Shown here: positions 43,708 to 53,926 of the stretch, piece after piece
How positions within the stretch are numbered: position 1 is the first letter of the stretch
Layout: every line of letters starts with the position of its first letter
Source: Thermoanaerobacterium butyriciformans
GTDB taxonomy: Bacteria; Bacillota; Thermoanaerobacteria; Thermoanaerobacterales; Thermoanaerobacteraceae
DNA length: 64,000 bases
Direction: 5' to 3'
Assembly (NCBI RefSeq): GCF_017874545.1
Contig: NZ_JAGGLT010000019.1
Span: 1-64,000 of the forward strand
The notes under the pieces: model-generated
Seen by the model: the letters and a program-made list of their open reading frames with translations, nothing else
Told to the model about the DNA's origin: nothing
Database searches by the model: none
Position numbers and translations under genes: made by a program

Positions 43708-45066
43708 TCATTGTGCGTTTGAACTGCTCATTAACTTAACTTTTGCAGTTAACGTCTTGCCATTTCTCCAGAATGTAACAGTGATTGTATCACCGACTTT
43801 ATGCTTGTTTATTATGCTCTGCAGTGAATCAAACGTATCAACTTTCGTACCATCAACTGCTGTTATTACATCACCTGCTTGCAGTCCTGCTTCATCAGCA
43901 CCGCTGCCTTGTTGTACTTGTGCTATATAAAGACCTACAGGTATATTATACTGTGCTGCATCCTGAGATGTAACTTCCTGTACGCTAACACCCATAATTG
44001 GTCTTTCAACATATCCATGTTTTATAAGTTCATCAATTATAGGTTTCGCTTCATTTATTGGAATCGCAAATCCCATTCCTTCAACAGGTGTACTTTGACT
44101 CTGGAACATACCAAATGGATCTTGTGTATTAGAGCCACCTGTTGATGTCAACTTTACACTTGTTATACCAATTACTTCACCATTACTATTGACTAAAGGT
44201 CCACCGCTATTACCAGGATTTATAGCCGCATCTGTCTGTATTAGATTAACTGGTCCGTAATCGCTTTGAAGATTTCTATTAAGACCGCTTATTATACCGG
44301 CTGTTACTGTTCCAGCAAAACTTTCACCGAGAGGATTTCCTATAGCAACAGCAAGTTCTCCAACTTCAAGTTTTGATGAATCACCTAATTTTGCAGGTAT
44401 CAAATTTGTAGCATTTATCTTTAATACTGCAAGATCTGTTTTTGCATCTTTACCTATCAATTGTGCAGGAAATTTTCTTCCGTCAGATAAATTTACTGTT
44501 ATTTTGGAAGCGCCATCTACGACGTGGTTGTTAGTTACTATATATCCTTGTGAATCAATGATTATGCCCGAACCGCTTCCTTCAGGTATAAGTGCGCTTC
44601 TATAGCCATTGGAATACGACACGCTTGTATCAATACCAACTACAGAAGGGCTTACAATTTTTGCAATGTTAGTAATCAAGTTAAAATTATTGTTGTCAGA
44701 TGACAGCGGCAAATACCTGTTTATAACTTGAGTCTGCTGACCTATATTAGTGTATTTCATAATTCCTGCAACTGCGCCGCCTCCAATAAGTGCTGCAATA
44801 AGAGCAACAGCTACAAATGATACTAACATCCTCCTTCTGAATCTCTTAACCATCTTGCCTAAACTCTTTTTGTTGCTTCTAAATTCAACTCTTGGCATCT
44901 CGTGATTGATTTCACTGTTTTGCTGATTATATGTTGCTGGAATCTCCTGAGTATCATTCATACTATCGCTTTTTATATTTTCGGCATTCATACTGTTACT
45001 GTCAATTTTGAAATTATCTATTTCATTTTCGTCTATGTTTTTGTTTTGTTCATTTTCAAAATCCAT
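43708..45066 (-). CDS. htrA: HtrA/DegP-type membrane serine protease
   Basis: A 452-residue trypsin-like protease with an acidic cytosolic N-terminus (about residues 1-80), one membrane span (about 85-108) and an extracytoplasmic protease domain with the triad H (TNNHVVDG), D (KTDLAVLKI) and S (NPGNSGGPLV). One PDZ domain follows (about 355-445; GVSVQEV, GLQAGDVITAVDG). It degrades misfolded exported proteins. The ATG at 45066 is 9 nt after AAGGAGG. It lies next to the histidine kinase and response regulator genes, a linkage also known from the Bacillus walRK region. Confidence 0.93.
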   Translation of the reverse strand: MDFENEQNKNIDENEIDNFKIDSNSMNAENIKSDSMNDTQEIPATYNQQNSEINHEMPRVEFRSNKKSLGKMVKRFRRRMLVSFVAVALIAALIGGGAVAGIMKYTNIGQQTQVINRYLPLSSDNNNFNLITNIAKIVSPSVVGIDTSVSYSNGYRSALIPEGSGSGIIIDSQGYIVTNNHVVDGASKITVNLSDGRKFPAQLIGKDAKTDLAVLKINATNLIPAKLGDSSKLEVGELAVAIGNPLGESFAGTVTAGIISGLNRNLQSDYGPVNLIQTDAAINPGNSGGPLVNSNGEVIGITSVKLTSTGGSNTQDPFGMFQSQSTPVEGMGFAIPINEAKPIIDELIKHGYVERPIMGVSVQEVTSQDAAQYNIPVGLYIAQVQQGSGADEAGLQAGDVITAVDGTKVDTFDSLQSIINKHKVGDTITVTFWRNGKTLTAKVKLMSSSNAQ

Positions 45067-45169
45067 ATCGATCATCCTCCTTATCATCTCTCATGATTAC
45101 ATTATAGATTAGAATTTTTAATAAACTGTGAACATATTGTAAATAATTTTTAATAATTTCATGTTAATA

Positions 45170-45207
45170 GGAAAAATAAATGCAGCCCGAGGGGTGGCTC
45201 GAGCTGC
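45170..45207 (-). terminator. Terminator of the two-component operon
   Basis: GCAGCTCGAG and CTCGGGCTGC pair around a 6-nt loop (one G:U) and are followed on the minus strand by ATTTATTTTTCC. Confidence 0.75.
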
Positions 45208-45305
45208 TATAATAAGGGAGGTCAAGGAGAGGCTTTTCTCTCTCTCAAGTATTATTATATCTTTAATTTATGAATAAATTATGAACAAATTGTAAAAAAT
45301 TTATT

Positions 45306-46727
45306 CTATTGCTTAACTTTTTTCAACTTCAGTGTAAAAGTAAAAGTAGTACCTTCTTCATCACTGCTGGTAACCCAAATATCTTCATTATGGAGATTTA
45401 TAATACTTCTTACAATATACAACCCCAGTCCAACTCCAGGACTTCCACTTCTAGATTTATCAACTTTATAAAATCTATCCCATATATGATCTATTTCGCC
45501 TTTCGGTATCGTCTTCCCTTTGTTGTGGACTTTTACATAAATTTTTTCTTTTGACTTTTCGGTAGATATATGTATATAACCACCTGGATTTGAAAATTTG
45601 ATTGCATTATCTATCAAATTGGTAAGCACCTGCTCTATCTTATCTTTGTCGGCTTCTACAATATCTTTGTCGCTTTCAAAATCAACCTTAACCATCAAAT
45701 CCTTTTCGTTTATTCGAGATTCCATCTTGATAATAGTCAATCTGATAAGCTCGTTGATATCAAACTCGACTAGATTCAGGGGAAAAGCTCCCGACTCCAT
45801 TTTTGTTATATCCAAAAGTTCAGATATAAGCCTAGACATGCGCCGCGTTTCTTTTTGAGCGATTTCTAAATAAAATTTTGATTTTTCCATTGGTATCGTG
45901 CCGTCAACAACGCCATCTATATAACCCTGAATTGTAGATAAAGGAGATCGGAGCTCATGTGAAACGTTAGCAACAAATTCCCTCCTTGCATTATCCATTC
46001 TTCCTAATTCGCTGGACATAGCATTAAATGATTTTGCTAAATCTCCTATCTCATCGTCATCTACGACATTTATCTTGGTTGAGAAATCACCTTTAGCCAT
46101 TTTTTCTGTAGCAATGCTCATTTCTTTTAGTGGATTAGATATTCTCTTAGACGTGTAAGAAATTAGTATGAATGCAATAAATATAGATATTGATATAGCT
46201 AAAAGCATTATGAAAAAAATATCCATAAGGGTCTTTTGCATCTCTACAATTGGTGAATGCATGAATATCGCACCTTGTATTTTACCACCTAATACAAGAG
46301 GAAGCCCAACAGTAAGAACAGGCTGTGTAAACCTTCCACCGAAGTAACCTCTTCTTACAATCGTCTCGCCTTTTAATATATTTCTGATATCATCTCTGCT
46401 TAATGTTACACCTGTCCAGTTCTTCTCAAAATCCCTCGATTGTATATATATATGTCCATCTGTGCTTACAACCCAGATTGAAGCATTTATAAGCCTATCA
46501 ACAACATTTAAATTCTGATTTAATCTGTCAATATCAATGTCCCCTATCAAGTAATCATTTAAAATAGTGTTTATCTGCTTTCCTTCCTCAACCATTATTT
46601 TCTCTTTATCTCGAAAATAATAATTCTCAAACATAATATAAAAAAGTACAGACAGTATTGCCATCGTCAACACTATAATCATTATATTGGTAAAAAGCAG
46701 CCTTCTAAAAAGCCTATTCCTGCTCAA
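45306..46727 (-). CDS. Sensor histidine kinase
   Basis: A 473-residue membrane kinase: an N-terminal span (about residues 10-32), an extracytoplasmic sensor region (about 33-160), a second span (about 165-185), HAMP (about 187-240), a HisKA domain with the phosphoacceptor in FVANVSHELRSPL (about 255), and the HATPase domain with NLIDNAIKFS, DRFYKVDKSRSGSPGVGLGL. It starts at TTG with GAGGTG inside the end of the regulator gene, 1 bp apart, so the two are translationally coupled. The signal is unknown; the layout resembles PhoR/WalK types. Confidence 0.92.
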   Translation of the reverse strand: MSRNRLFRRLLFTNIMIIVLTMAILSVLFYIMFENYYFRDKEKIMVEEGKQINTILNDYLIGDIDIDRLNQNLNVVDRLINASIWVVSTDGHIYIQSRDFEKNWTGVTLSRDDIRNILKGETIVRRGYFGGRFTQPVLTVGLPLVLGGKIQGAIFMHSPIVEMQKTLMDIFFIMLLAISISIFIAFILISYTSKRISNPLKEMSIATEKMAKGDFSTKINVVDDDEIGDLAKSFNAMSSELGRMDNARREFVANVSHELRSPLSTIQGYIDGVVDGTIPMEKSKFYLEIAQKETRRMSRLISELLDITKMESGAFPLNLVEFDINELIRLTIIKMESRINEKDLMVKVDFESDKDIVEADKDKIEQVLTNLIDNAIKFSNPGGYIHISTEKSKEKIYVKVHNKGKTIPKGEIDHIWDRFYKVDKSRSGSPGVGLGLYIVRSIINLHNEDIWVTSSDEEGTTFTFTLKLKKVKQ

Positions 46728-46728
46728 A

Positions 46729-47412
46729 TCATTTCACCTCGAATTTATATCCAACACCCCATACAGTCGTTAATTTCCAATTAGGACCATCCCCTATTTT
46801 CTCTCTTAATCGCTTAATATGAACATCTACAGTTCTGCTGTCTCCCATATACTCATATCCCCAAACATTTTCCAGCAATTGATCTCTTGTGAAAACTTTA
46901 TTTGGATGCGTACACAAAAAGTAAAAAAGCTCCAACTCTTTTGGCGTAAGATCAACATTCTCTCCTTTATATTTTACTTTGTACTCGCTTAGGCTTATGG
47001 AAAGGTCAGGATACGTCACACTGTCTCCATCATTCTCCTCATGTTCATACCTTCTTAAAACAGCCTTTACACGAGCAACTAATTCTTTCCCATCAAATGG
47101 TTTTACGATGTAATCATCAGCACCTATCTCAAGACCTAATACTTTATCAAATGTATCACCCTTTGCTGTAAGCATGATAATAGGAACATCTGTAAATTTT
47201 CTCACTTCTTTGCACAAAGTCATTCCATCAATGCCTGGAAGCATCAAGTCAAGTATAATAAGCAATGGGAGTTCCTCTTTGATTTTATTCAGTGCTGTCA
47301 TACCGTCACCTATTCTTACTGTATCAAAGCCTTCTTTTTCAAGATATAAAGAAATTATCTCACATATATTTCTGTCATCATCAACTATATAAATTTTTCT
47401 GTTTTCACCCAT
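46729..47412 (-). CDS. OmpR/PhoB-family response regulator
   Basis: A 227-residue regulator: receiver domain (about residues 5-115) with acidic pocket DDD near 11 and phosphoacceptor Asp in LIILDLMLPGIDG (about 55), K in VKPF, and a winged-helix output domain (about 130-226; LTPKELELFYFLC, RTVDVHIKRLREKIG). Partner of the histidine kinase gene immediately downstream. Its targets are unknown; the neighbouring HtrA gene is a reasonable candidate. Confidence 0.93.
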   Translation of the reverse strand: MGENRKIYIVDDDRNICEIISLYLEKEGFDTVRIGDGMTALNKIKEELPLLIILDLMLPGIDGMTLCKEVRKFTDVPIIMLTAKGDTFDKVLGLEIGADDYIVKPFDGKELVARVKAVLRRYEHEENDGDSVTYPDLSISLSEYKVKYKGENVDLTPKELELFYFLCTHPNKVFTRDQLLENVWGYEYMGDSRTVDVHIKRLREKIGDGPNWKLTTVWGVGYKFEVK

Positions 47413-47492
47413 ATAGACACCCCTTATTAAATCTTAAAACTATTATACAAAATAGATTATGAAACCGCAATGACGGAAGGCATTTAGGTTAC

Positions 47493-47514
47493 AAAAAAAG
47501 GCACATTCGTGCCT
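47493..47514 (-). terminator. Terminator of the glmU-prs operon
   Basis: AGGCAC-GAAT-GTGCCT hairpin directly followed by a run of T on the minus strand, overlapping the prs stop codon. Confidence 0.85.
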
Positions 47515-48463
47515 ATACAAACAATTTACTAACAGACATACCTTCATATATGCGCATTATGGCTTCTGCCAACAATGGAGCCACAGTTCTTATTTTGATT
47601 TTGCTTATCTTTTTTTCTTCTGGTAGCGGAATCGTATCTGTTATTACCAATTCCTTGATAGGAGAATCAATTAACCTCTCTATCGCAGGGCCAGATAAAA
47701 CACCATGTGTAGCACATGCATAAACCTCTTTTGCTCCATTATCAATGAGAGCCTGTGCACCTTGTTGCAATGTCCCAGCAGTATCAATTAGATCATCTAC
47801 CAGTATCGCTATTTTTCCTCTGACATCACCTATCAGATTCATTATCTCTGCCACATTTGCCTTTGGCCTTCTTTTGTCTATTATAGCAATTGGAGCATTA
47901 AGCTTTTCTGCAAAATTTCTAGCCCTTACAACACTTCCATGGTCTGGTGATACTACAACAACGTCGCCACCAAGATCCTTTTCCATAAAATACTTTGCCA
48001 GTATTGGACCACCAAGAAGATGATCAACAGGTATATTAAAATAGCCTTGAATCTGCGCTGCATGAAGATCCATCGTAAGAACTCTATCAGCACCAGCAAC
48101 TGTTATAAGATCAGCCACTAACTTAGCTGTTATCGGATCTCTAGGCTTTGACTTTCTATCCTGCCTAGCATACCCATAATAAGGAATAACTGCAGTGATT
48201 TCACCTGCCGATGCTCTTTTAAACGCATCTATCATTATAAGCAGCTCCATCAAGTTATCATTAACAGGCGAACATGTGGACTGAACCACAAATACATTTG
48301 CACCTCTTATGCTTTCCTTAATTCTAACGCTTATCTCACCATCACTAAAAGTCCCAACTTCCGAATCGCCTAATGTAAGGCCTAAATTTTCAGCAATCTC
48401 TTTTGCCAATACAGGATTTGAATTGCCACTAAAAATCTTTATAGCTCCTCCGTGTCTTACCAC
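47513..48463 (-). CDS. prs: Ribose-phosphate pyrophosphokinase
   Basis: A 316-residue PRPP synthetase. [18 protein letters not shown], the DGEISVRI element, ATP-binding YGYARQDRK (about residue 100), the metal/phosphate motif [11 protein letters not shown] (about 132) and the PRPP loop [10 protein letters not shown] (about 222) are all present. Supplies PRPP for nucleotide, His and Trp synthesis. It starts at GTG with AGGAGG 9 nt upstream and follows glmU by only a few bases (operon). Confidence 0.97.
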   Translation of the reverse strand: MVRHGGAIKIFSGNSNPVLAKEIAENLGLTLGDSEVGTFSDGEISVRIKESIRGANVFVVQSTCSPVNDNLMELLIMIDAFKRASAGEITAVIPYYGYARQDRKSKPRDPITAKLVADLITVAGADRVLTMDLHAAQIQGYFNIPVDHLLGGPILAKYFMEKDLGGDVVVVSPDHGSVVRARNFAEKLNAPIAIIDKRRPKANVAEIMNLIGDVRGKIAILVDDLIDTAGTLQQGAQALIDNGAKEVYACATHGVLSGPAIERLIDSPIKELVITDTIPLPEEKKISKIKIRTVAPLLAEAIMRIYEGMSVSKLFV

Positions 48464-48465
48464 TC

Positions 48466-49839
48466 CTATAGTCCTCCTTTTTTTCTTCTTTCTTCTACCC
48501 AGCCTTCTTTATTTGTCTGGCGGCACCTTGCTATCGCAAGTGCACCATCTGGTACCTCATCGGTTATAGTCGATCCTGCAGCTATAAATGCATTATTGTT
48601 AACTTTGACAGGCGACACAAGATTTACATTGCATCCTACAAATACGTCATCACCTATAATCGTCTTATGTTTTTTCTTGCCGTCGTAATTTACAACTATA
48701 GAACCACATCCCATGTTTACACGCTTTCCAACCTCTGCATCACCTATATAAGTCAAATGCGGCACTTTCGTTCCTTCACCTATAACGGATTTTTTTATCT
48801 CGATGAAGTTGCCAAGTTTTGCATTATCGTGTATGACGCTTTCAGGTCTTATCTGAGCAAACGGTCCAAGTTTTATATTGTTATAAAGTTTTGATTCAGT
48901 AATCATAGAAAATATTATTCTGCATCCATTTCCTATCTCTGAATCAATAATGTATGAATTAGGACCGATTTCACAATCCTCACCAATGAAAGTCTTACCT
49001 TCTATGCGTGTACCAGGGTAAATTATTGTGTCCATGCCTATTACTACGTCAGGACCGATGTAGGTATTATCAGCATCAATTATAGTTACACCGTCTAACA
49101 TAAGTCTTTTATTAATCCTTCTTCTCATCGCCTTTTCTGCCTCTTGAAGCTGCACTCTTGTATTAACTCCCATTATTTCTTCATTTGGAGCTGAATATGC
49201 ACCTACTTTTCCGCCAAGTCTTATTACAATTTCTATGGCATCCGTCAGATAATACTCCCCTTGTGCATTGTTATTGTTTATATATTGAAGCGATTTCTTT
49301 AAATAGTCAGAATCAAAAATGTACATGCCGGAATTTATCTCATGGATGCCTTTTATCGCATCATCTGCATCTTTGTCTTCGACTATTTTTAAAACATTCC
49401 CATTTACATCCCTTACAATTCTTCCATACCCATCCGGAACATCAAAAAATGAAGACAATACAGTAATAGAATTTTGCTCTTTTAAATGAAAGTCATAGAA
49501 TTTTTTCAATGTCTCTGACGTTATGAGTGGTGTATCACCAGTTAAAATCATAATATTACCTGTATCTGGCAACAAATCCTTCGACACCATGACAGCATGT
49601 CCTGTACCAAGCTGTTTTTCCTGATATGCATATTTTACACCGTCACCTAAGGCGCTTTTAACTTCTTCAGCACCATGTCCCAAAACAATAACTACATCTT
49701 TTGACCCAGCTTCTTTGGCACTTCTTACAACCCACTCCACCATAGGTCTTTCGCAAACTTTATGAAGGACTTTTGGATGTTTTGATTTCATCCTCTTTCC
49801 AAGTCCCGCAGCAAGTATAAGCGTATAAAAATTATCCAT
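48466..49839 (-). CDS. glmU: Bifunctional UDP-GlcNAc pyrophosphorylase/GlcN-1-P acetyltransferase
   Basis: A 457-residue two-domain enzyme making UDP-N-acetylglucosamine for wall synthesis. The N-terminal uridyltransferase carries [20 protein letters not shown] and ILTGDTPLI. The C-terminal left-handed beta-helix acetyltransferase (about residues 250-450) has hexapeptide repeats and [18 protein letters not shown]. The ATG at 49839 follows AGAAGGTG. The order purR-spoVG-glmU-prs is the same as in Bacillus. Confidence 0.97.
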   Translation of the reverse strand: MDNFYTLILAAGLGKRMKSKHPKVLHKVCERPMVEWVVRSAKEAGSKDVVIVLGHGAEEVKSALGDGVKYAYQEKQLGTGHAVMVSKDLLPDTGNIMILTGDTPLITSETLKKFYDFHLKEQNSITVLSSFFDVPDGYGRIVRDVNGNVLKIVEDKDADDAIKGIHEINSGMYIFDSDYLKKSLQYINNNNAQGEYYLTDAIEIVIRLGGKVGAYSAPNEEIMGVNTRVQLQEAEKAMRRRINKRLMLDGVTIIDADNTYIGPDVVIGMDTIIYPGTRIEGKTFIGEDCEIGPNSYIIDSEIGNGCRIIFSMITESKLYNNIKLGPFAQIRPESVIHDNAKLGNFIEIKKSVIGEGTKVPHLTYIGDAEVGKRVNMGCGSIVVNYDGKKKHKTIIGDDVFVGCNVNLVSPVKVNNNAFIAAGSTITDEVPDGALAIARCRQTNKEGWVEERRKKGGL

Positions 49840-49918
49840 TGCGACACCTTCTACTATTTTCATTTATATTTTCTACACATTCCTATACTATTTTAACTAT
49901 AATTTAAACAAAGTTCAA

Positions 49919-49950
49919 CAAAAAAATAAAAAGGAGAAATCTCCTTTTTA
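49919..49950 (-). terminator. Terminator after spoVG
   Basis: AAAAAGGAGA and TCTCCTTTTT pair on the minus strand, followed by ATTTTTTT. Confidence 0.8.
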
Positions 49951-50229
49951 TTCCTGACCCTGTGGCTTGTCCTGCTCTTTCGCTTTCTCATACTCGCTAA
50001 GTATCGCAGTCTGTATCTTTGCTCTAGTCTCTGAATTTATTGGATGTGCAATATCTTTAAACTCTCCTTCGGGTGTCTTGCGGCTAGGCATAGCTATAAA
50101 CAAACCATTCTGTCCCTCAATAACCTTTATATCATGAACAACAAATTCATTATCGAAGGTTACAGAAACCACAGCTCTCATCTTGCCTTCCTCATTTATC
50201 TTTCTCACCCTAACGTCTGTAATTTCCAT
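49948..50229 (-). CDS. spoVG: SpoVG regulator
   Basis: A 93-residue SpoVG-family nucleic-acid-binding protein that affects septation and virulence- or sporulation-related gene expression. Starts [21 protein letters not shown], then [39 protein letters not shown] and a short charged C-terminal tail (EQDKPQGQE). The ATG at 50229 has GGTGGTG upstream. It lies between purR and glmU in the conserved order. Confidence 0.97.
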   Translation of the reverse strand: MEITDVRVRKINEEGKMRAVVSVTFDNEFVVHDIKVIEGQNGLFIAMPSRKTPEGEFKDIAHPINSETRAKIQTAILSEYEKAKEQDKPQGQE

Positions 50230-50392
50230 AAGCTCACCACCTTCCTGCAAAATAAGCCAATAATATATGATATTTAGAAAGTACTTAAGAAAAATTTCTT
50301 ACCTTAATATTATTCGCCATTAAATCAAAATTTCCTCCATCAAAATTTAAAATTTAGAAAAATTATGATAAAAAATTTCATTTTATGTCGTC

Positions 50393-51241
50393 TTAACTAT
50401 TATTTCCATTTTTATGCATATTATACATAATCCAATCACTTATTTCCATCTTTATAATTTCTTTATCTTCATTCATCTCAACCAACGTAAATATAGAAAA
50501 ATAATTCTTTACAACTTTAACTTCTGGCTCTTTTGTTGCAATCATTACACCCGCCCCCAATACTTCCGCATCAAACTCATTCATAAGCTCAATCATGCCT
50601 TTTATAGTACCTCCGGCTTTCATGAAATCATCTATTAAAACTACTTTTGAATTTCTCTCTAAGGATCTCCTAGAAAGGGACATGGCTTTTATCTGCTTTT
50701 GCGAACCTGATACATAGTTTATCGAAACTGACGATCCCTCAGTAACTCTATTGTCCTGTCTTATAATAACTAAAGGCACATTTAAAGCTCTTGCACACAT
50801 CATAGCAATAGGTATACCTTTTGTCTCCACCGTCACAACAGCATCAACATCTTTTTCTTGGAATGGATACGAAAGAATTTCACCTATCTTATTTGCATAT
50901 TGTGGCGAATATATAATATCAGCAGTATACAAAAAACCTCCCGGAATTATCCTCTTAGGGTCTTCAAGCTTTCTGCATATATCTATCATAAATTCATGAA
51001 ATTTATCTATATTATTTATAGGAATATACTTAATTCCTCCGCCAGCTCCTGCAACTGTTTTTATATCACCTAAGCCGAACTTTTCTAATATACTTTTAAG
51101 TATATCTATATCTTCTGATGCAGTTGATTTTGCTACATTAAATAAGTCCATAAAATAATTTAAATTAAATAATTTATTGGGGTTTTCGGTCAGTATCTTA
51201 AGTATCACACTGATTCTTTCGTACCTTTTGTATGCATTCAT
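50393..51241 (-). CDS. purR: Pur operon repressor PurR
   Basis: A 282-residue repressor with an N-terminal winged helix (about residues 1-72; YERISVILKILTENPNKLF, SEDIDILK) and a phosphoribosyltransferase-fold domain (about 85-280). The PRPP motif VVLIDDFMKAGGTIKGM is near residue 202. In Firmicutes PRPP binding relieves repression of purine genes. GGAGG-like sequence precedes the ATG. Divergent from murC; gap about 160 bp. Confidence 0.95.
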   Translation of the reverse strand: MNAYKRYERISVILKILTENPNKLFNLNYFMDLFNVAKSTASEDIDILKSILEKFGLGDIKTVAGAGGGIKYIPINNIDKFHEFMIDICRKLEDPKRIIPGGFLYTADIIYSPQYANKIGEILSYPFQEKDVDAVVTVETKGIPIAMMCARALNVPLVIIRQDNRVTEGSSVSINYVSGSQKQIKAMSLSRRSLERNSKVVLIDDFMKAGGTIKGMIELMNEFDAEVLGAGVMIATKEPEVKVVKNYFSIFTLVEMNEDKEIIKMEISDWIMYNMHKNGNNS

Positions 51242-51398
51242 CGAAAAACCTCCAAAGACAAACTTTTACTTAACATTATATTTTAAAGTTCACAAATTTG
51301 CAATATGTGTTATAATCTTTTTGTATAGTATTTTGTCTTTATAAAGTGACTGTTTTTTGGTAATAATAATAACAAAATTTGAAAGAGGTGTAATAAAA

Positions 51399-52796
51399 GT
51401 GGAAGTTAATATTGAAAATTTCAATAGAGTACATTTTATAGGCATTGGTGGAATTAGCATGAGCGGTCTTGCTCATATAATGCTAAATGCCGGCCACATC
51501 GTTACTGGTTCCGATATAAAAGATTCCTACATAATTCAAAAGTTGAAAAATGAAGGCGCAATCATAAATATCCCCCATAACGCTTCAAATGTGGATGGTG
51601 CTGATCTAGTTGTATACACAGCAGCAGTAAAAGAAGATAATCCCGAAATGATTAGAGCAAAGGAGCTTAACATCCCAACAATAGATAGGGCAACACTTCT
51701 TGGCGAGATAATGAAAAAATACAAATACGGTGTCGGTGTAGCTGGAAGCCACGGAAAAACCACCACAACATCATTGATTTCTGTATTGCTTGAAGAGATG
51801 AATTACGATCCTACAGTTTTAGTCGGCGGTGAAGTGGACATAATCGGTGGAAATGTCAGAGTAGGAAAATCAGATTATTTTGTGACTGAAGCATGTGAAT
51901 ATACAGACAGCTTTTTAAAATTTTATCCTTATATTGCTGTCATTTTAAATGTGGATTCAGATCATCTCGATTACTTTAAAAACATCGACAACATAAAGCA
52001 GTCATTTACACAGTTTGCAAACCTTGTGCCAAAAGATGGATATGTAGTAGCATGCGGTGATGATCCAAATACAATGAGCGTACTTAAAAATGTTGACCGG
52101 AATATTATAACATTTGGAATTGACAGCAACTGTACATGGAATGCAAAAAACATAAAATTTGATGAAAAGGGATTCCCTTCATTTGATGTGTATTACAATG
52201 GTACATTCATTCAAAATTTTGAGCTATCCATCGTAGGAAAGCACAACATATACAATGCATTAGCAACATTGGCTGTTTGTCATCTTTTGGGAGTAGATAT
52301 AAAAAGTACTCCTTCGATAATCAAAAAATTTAAAGGTACACATAGAAGATTTGAATTCAAAGGCACTTTAGATGGTGCTATCATAATCGACGACTACGCA
52401 CACCACCCAACAGAAATCAAAGCTACGCTGTCGTCTGCATTAAACTACCCTCACAACAGAATAATATGCGTATTTCAGCCACATACTTACTCACGTACTT
52501 ATTCATTGCTGCAAGACTTTGCTACCTCATTTGACAATGCTGATATAACAATAATAACAGATATATATGCTGCAAGAGAAAAAGATATAGGTATTGTCAA
52601 TGCTAAAGATTTGGCTAAGCTTATCAGGGATAGAGGAAATGAAACATATTACATCAAGGAATTTACCGATATCGTAGATTACTTGAGAAGTATAATTAAA
52701 AGTGGCGATCTGGTGATAACAATAGGAGCAGGTGATGTATACGAAGTAGGCAATATGCTTTTAAATTTTAATAAAAAAGCCGCAATTGGAGCATAA
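51399..52796 (+). CDS. murC: UDP-N-acetylmuramate--L-alanine ligase
   Basis: A 465-residue Mur ligase adding L-Ala to UDP-MurNAc. N-terminal FIGIGGISMSGLAHIML Rossmann motif, ATP loop GVAGSHGKTTTTSLIS (about residue 110), EACEYTDSFLKF, NVDSDHLDYF, HRRFEFKG, DDYAHHPTEIKATL and QPHTYSRT in the C-terminal domain. I use the GTG at 51399 as start since GAGGTG lies 8 nt upstream; this gives a family-typical N-terminus. Transcribed alone on the plus strand with a terminator. Confidence 0.97.
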   Translation: MEVNIENFNRVHFIGIGGISMSGLAHIMLNAGHIVTGSDIKDSYIIQKLKNEGAIINIPHNASNVDGADLVVYTAAVKEDNPEMIRAKELNIPTIDRATLLGEIMKKYKYGVGVAGSHGKTTTTSLISVLLEEMNYDPTVLVGGEVDIIGGNVRVGKSDYFVTEACEYTDSFLKFYPYIAVILNVDSDHLDYFKNIDNIKQSFTQFANLVPKDGYVVACGDDPNTMSVLKNVDRNIITFGIDSNCTWNAKNIKFDEKGFPSFDVYYNGTFIQNFELSIVGKHNIYNALATLAVCHLLGVDIKSTPSIIKKFKGTHRRFEFKGTLDGAIIIDDYAHHPTEIKATLSSALNYPHNRIICVFQPHTYSRTYSLLQDFATSFDNADITIITDIYAAREKDIGIVNAKDLAKLIRDRGNETYYIKEFTDIVDYLRSIIKSGDLVITIGAGDVYEVGNMLLNFNKKAAIGA

Positions 52797-52830
52797 AAAT
52801 AGGCCAAATGGCCTATTTATCTTTTTATGC
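52797..52830 (+). terminator. Terminator of murC, possibly bidirectional
   Basis: AAATAGGCCA and TGGCCTATTT form a perfect hairpin, followed by ATCTTTTT on the plus strand. It also overlaps the end of the convergent LacI-family gene. Confidence 0.8.
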
Positions 52831-53830
52831 AGGATTTTCTCTCAATCAACTTAACAGGTACAATTATGTGGTCTGCCATATAATCCTTGTTTTTAAGGAT
52901 TTTAAGCAAAAGCTCCGCTGATTTCACTCCTAATTCAAACGTCGAAATATCTATTGTAGTCAACGGCGGATTAGCATAAGCAGAAAGCGGTATATTGTTA
53001 AACCCAATAAGAGATACATCCTGTGGTACCCTTAATCCATAATCTATGGCCGCTCTTATAACACCAAACGACATTATGTCATCTGTCACAACAACTGCCG
53101 TCGGCTTTTTTTGCTTCAAAATCCTCATCATTGCATTGTATCCACCATCTTCAGAAAACTCATCTTGAGCAACCAATTCTTTTACAAACGGTATATTATT
53201 CTCTTCCAGCGCTAATTTATAACCATCAAGTCTGTCTAAGCTTACTACGAATTCTAGCGAGCCGCTTATAAATGCTATCTCTTTATGACCGTGTTTTATA
53301 AGGTAATTTGTAGCAAGTCTTGATGCTCCAATATTGTCATTATCTACCCAACATACACCTTTAGAGTCTAAAGGCTTTCCTATTACAGTAAAAGGAAACT
53401 TTTCTTCTCTAAGCCAAGGTATAAGCTCATCTGTAGTCCTTGAACAGAGAAGAACAATCCCATCCACCTTTCTACCTTTAACCATATTTATGACAGCTTG
53501 CTTTTCTTCCTCTTCATTACCTGATGTCGATATAAGCAAATCGTATTTTTCATTGTGGGCAACGACGCTTATGCCTCTCATAACCTCTGGAAAAAAAGGG
53601 TTAGAAAATGCGTCTTCTGCAGAGCGAGGCATTATAAGCCCTATAGTATAAGTCATCTTACTGGCTAAACTCCTAGCAATAGCATTTGGATAATATCCCG
53701 GCTCTTCCATCGCTTTAAAGACCCTTTCCTTTGTCTCTTTGCTGATTCTGGGATTATCCGCAATAACCCTTGATACAGTCGAAGGTGCAACATGTGCTCT
53801 TTGCGCTACATCTTTTATTGTTACATTCAT
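52817..53830 (-). CDS. LacI-family transcriptional regulator
   Basis: A 337-residue repressor: N-terminal HTH and hinge (TIKDVAQRAHVAPSTVSRVI, then SLASKMTYTIGLIMP) and a periplasmic-binding-protein-like effector domain (about residues 60-330) ending VPVKLIERKSC. Likely a carbohydrate-responsive regulator. A LacI-type operator lies in its own promoter region at 53847-53860, which suggests autoregulation. No sugar genes lie nearby, so the ligand cannot be inferred. Confidence 0.9.
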   Translation of the reverse strand: MNVTIKDVAQRAHVAPSTVSRVIADNPRISKETKERVFKAMEEPGYYPNAIARSLASKMTYTIGLIMPRSAEDAFSNPFFPEVMRGISVVAHNEKYDLLISTSGNEEEEKQAVINMVKGRKVDGIVLLCSRTTDELIPWLREEKFPFTVIGKPLDSKGVCWVDNDNIGASRLATNYLIKHGHKEIAFISGSLEFVVSLDRLDGYKLALEENNIPFVKELVAQDEFSEDGGYNAMMRILKQKKPTAVVVTDDIMSFGVIRAAIDYGLRVPQDVSLIGFNNIPLSAYANPPLTTIDISTFELGVKSAELLLKILKNKDYMADHIIVPVKLIERKSCIKR

Positions 53831-53846
53831 TTAAACACCACCTTAG

Positions 53847-53860
53847 TGAAACCGATTGCA
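53847..53860. promoter_or_regulatory. LacI-type operator (cre-like) upstream of the LacI-family gene
   Basis: TGAAACCGATTGCA fits the palindromic TGNAANCGNTTNCA pattern of LacI/CcpA-family operators. It lies 17 bp upstream of the ATG. Confidence 0.7.
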
Positions 53861-53926
53861 ACCAATTATATTTTATACCATTTTAAAATTGTTGTCAACT
53901 TATGAAAGCCTCAAAATGTAAATGCA

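Noticed and set aside
45208-45260. Possible stem GAGAGGC...CTCTCTC after the two-component operon terminator
   Set aside because: Only about five bases pair; the CAAG and TCAAG blocks are direct, not inverted.
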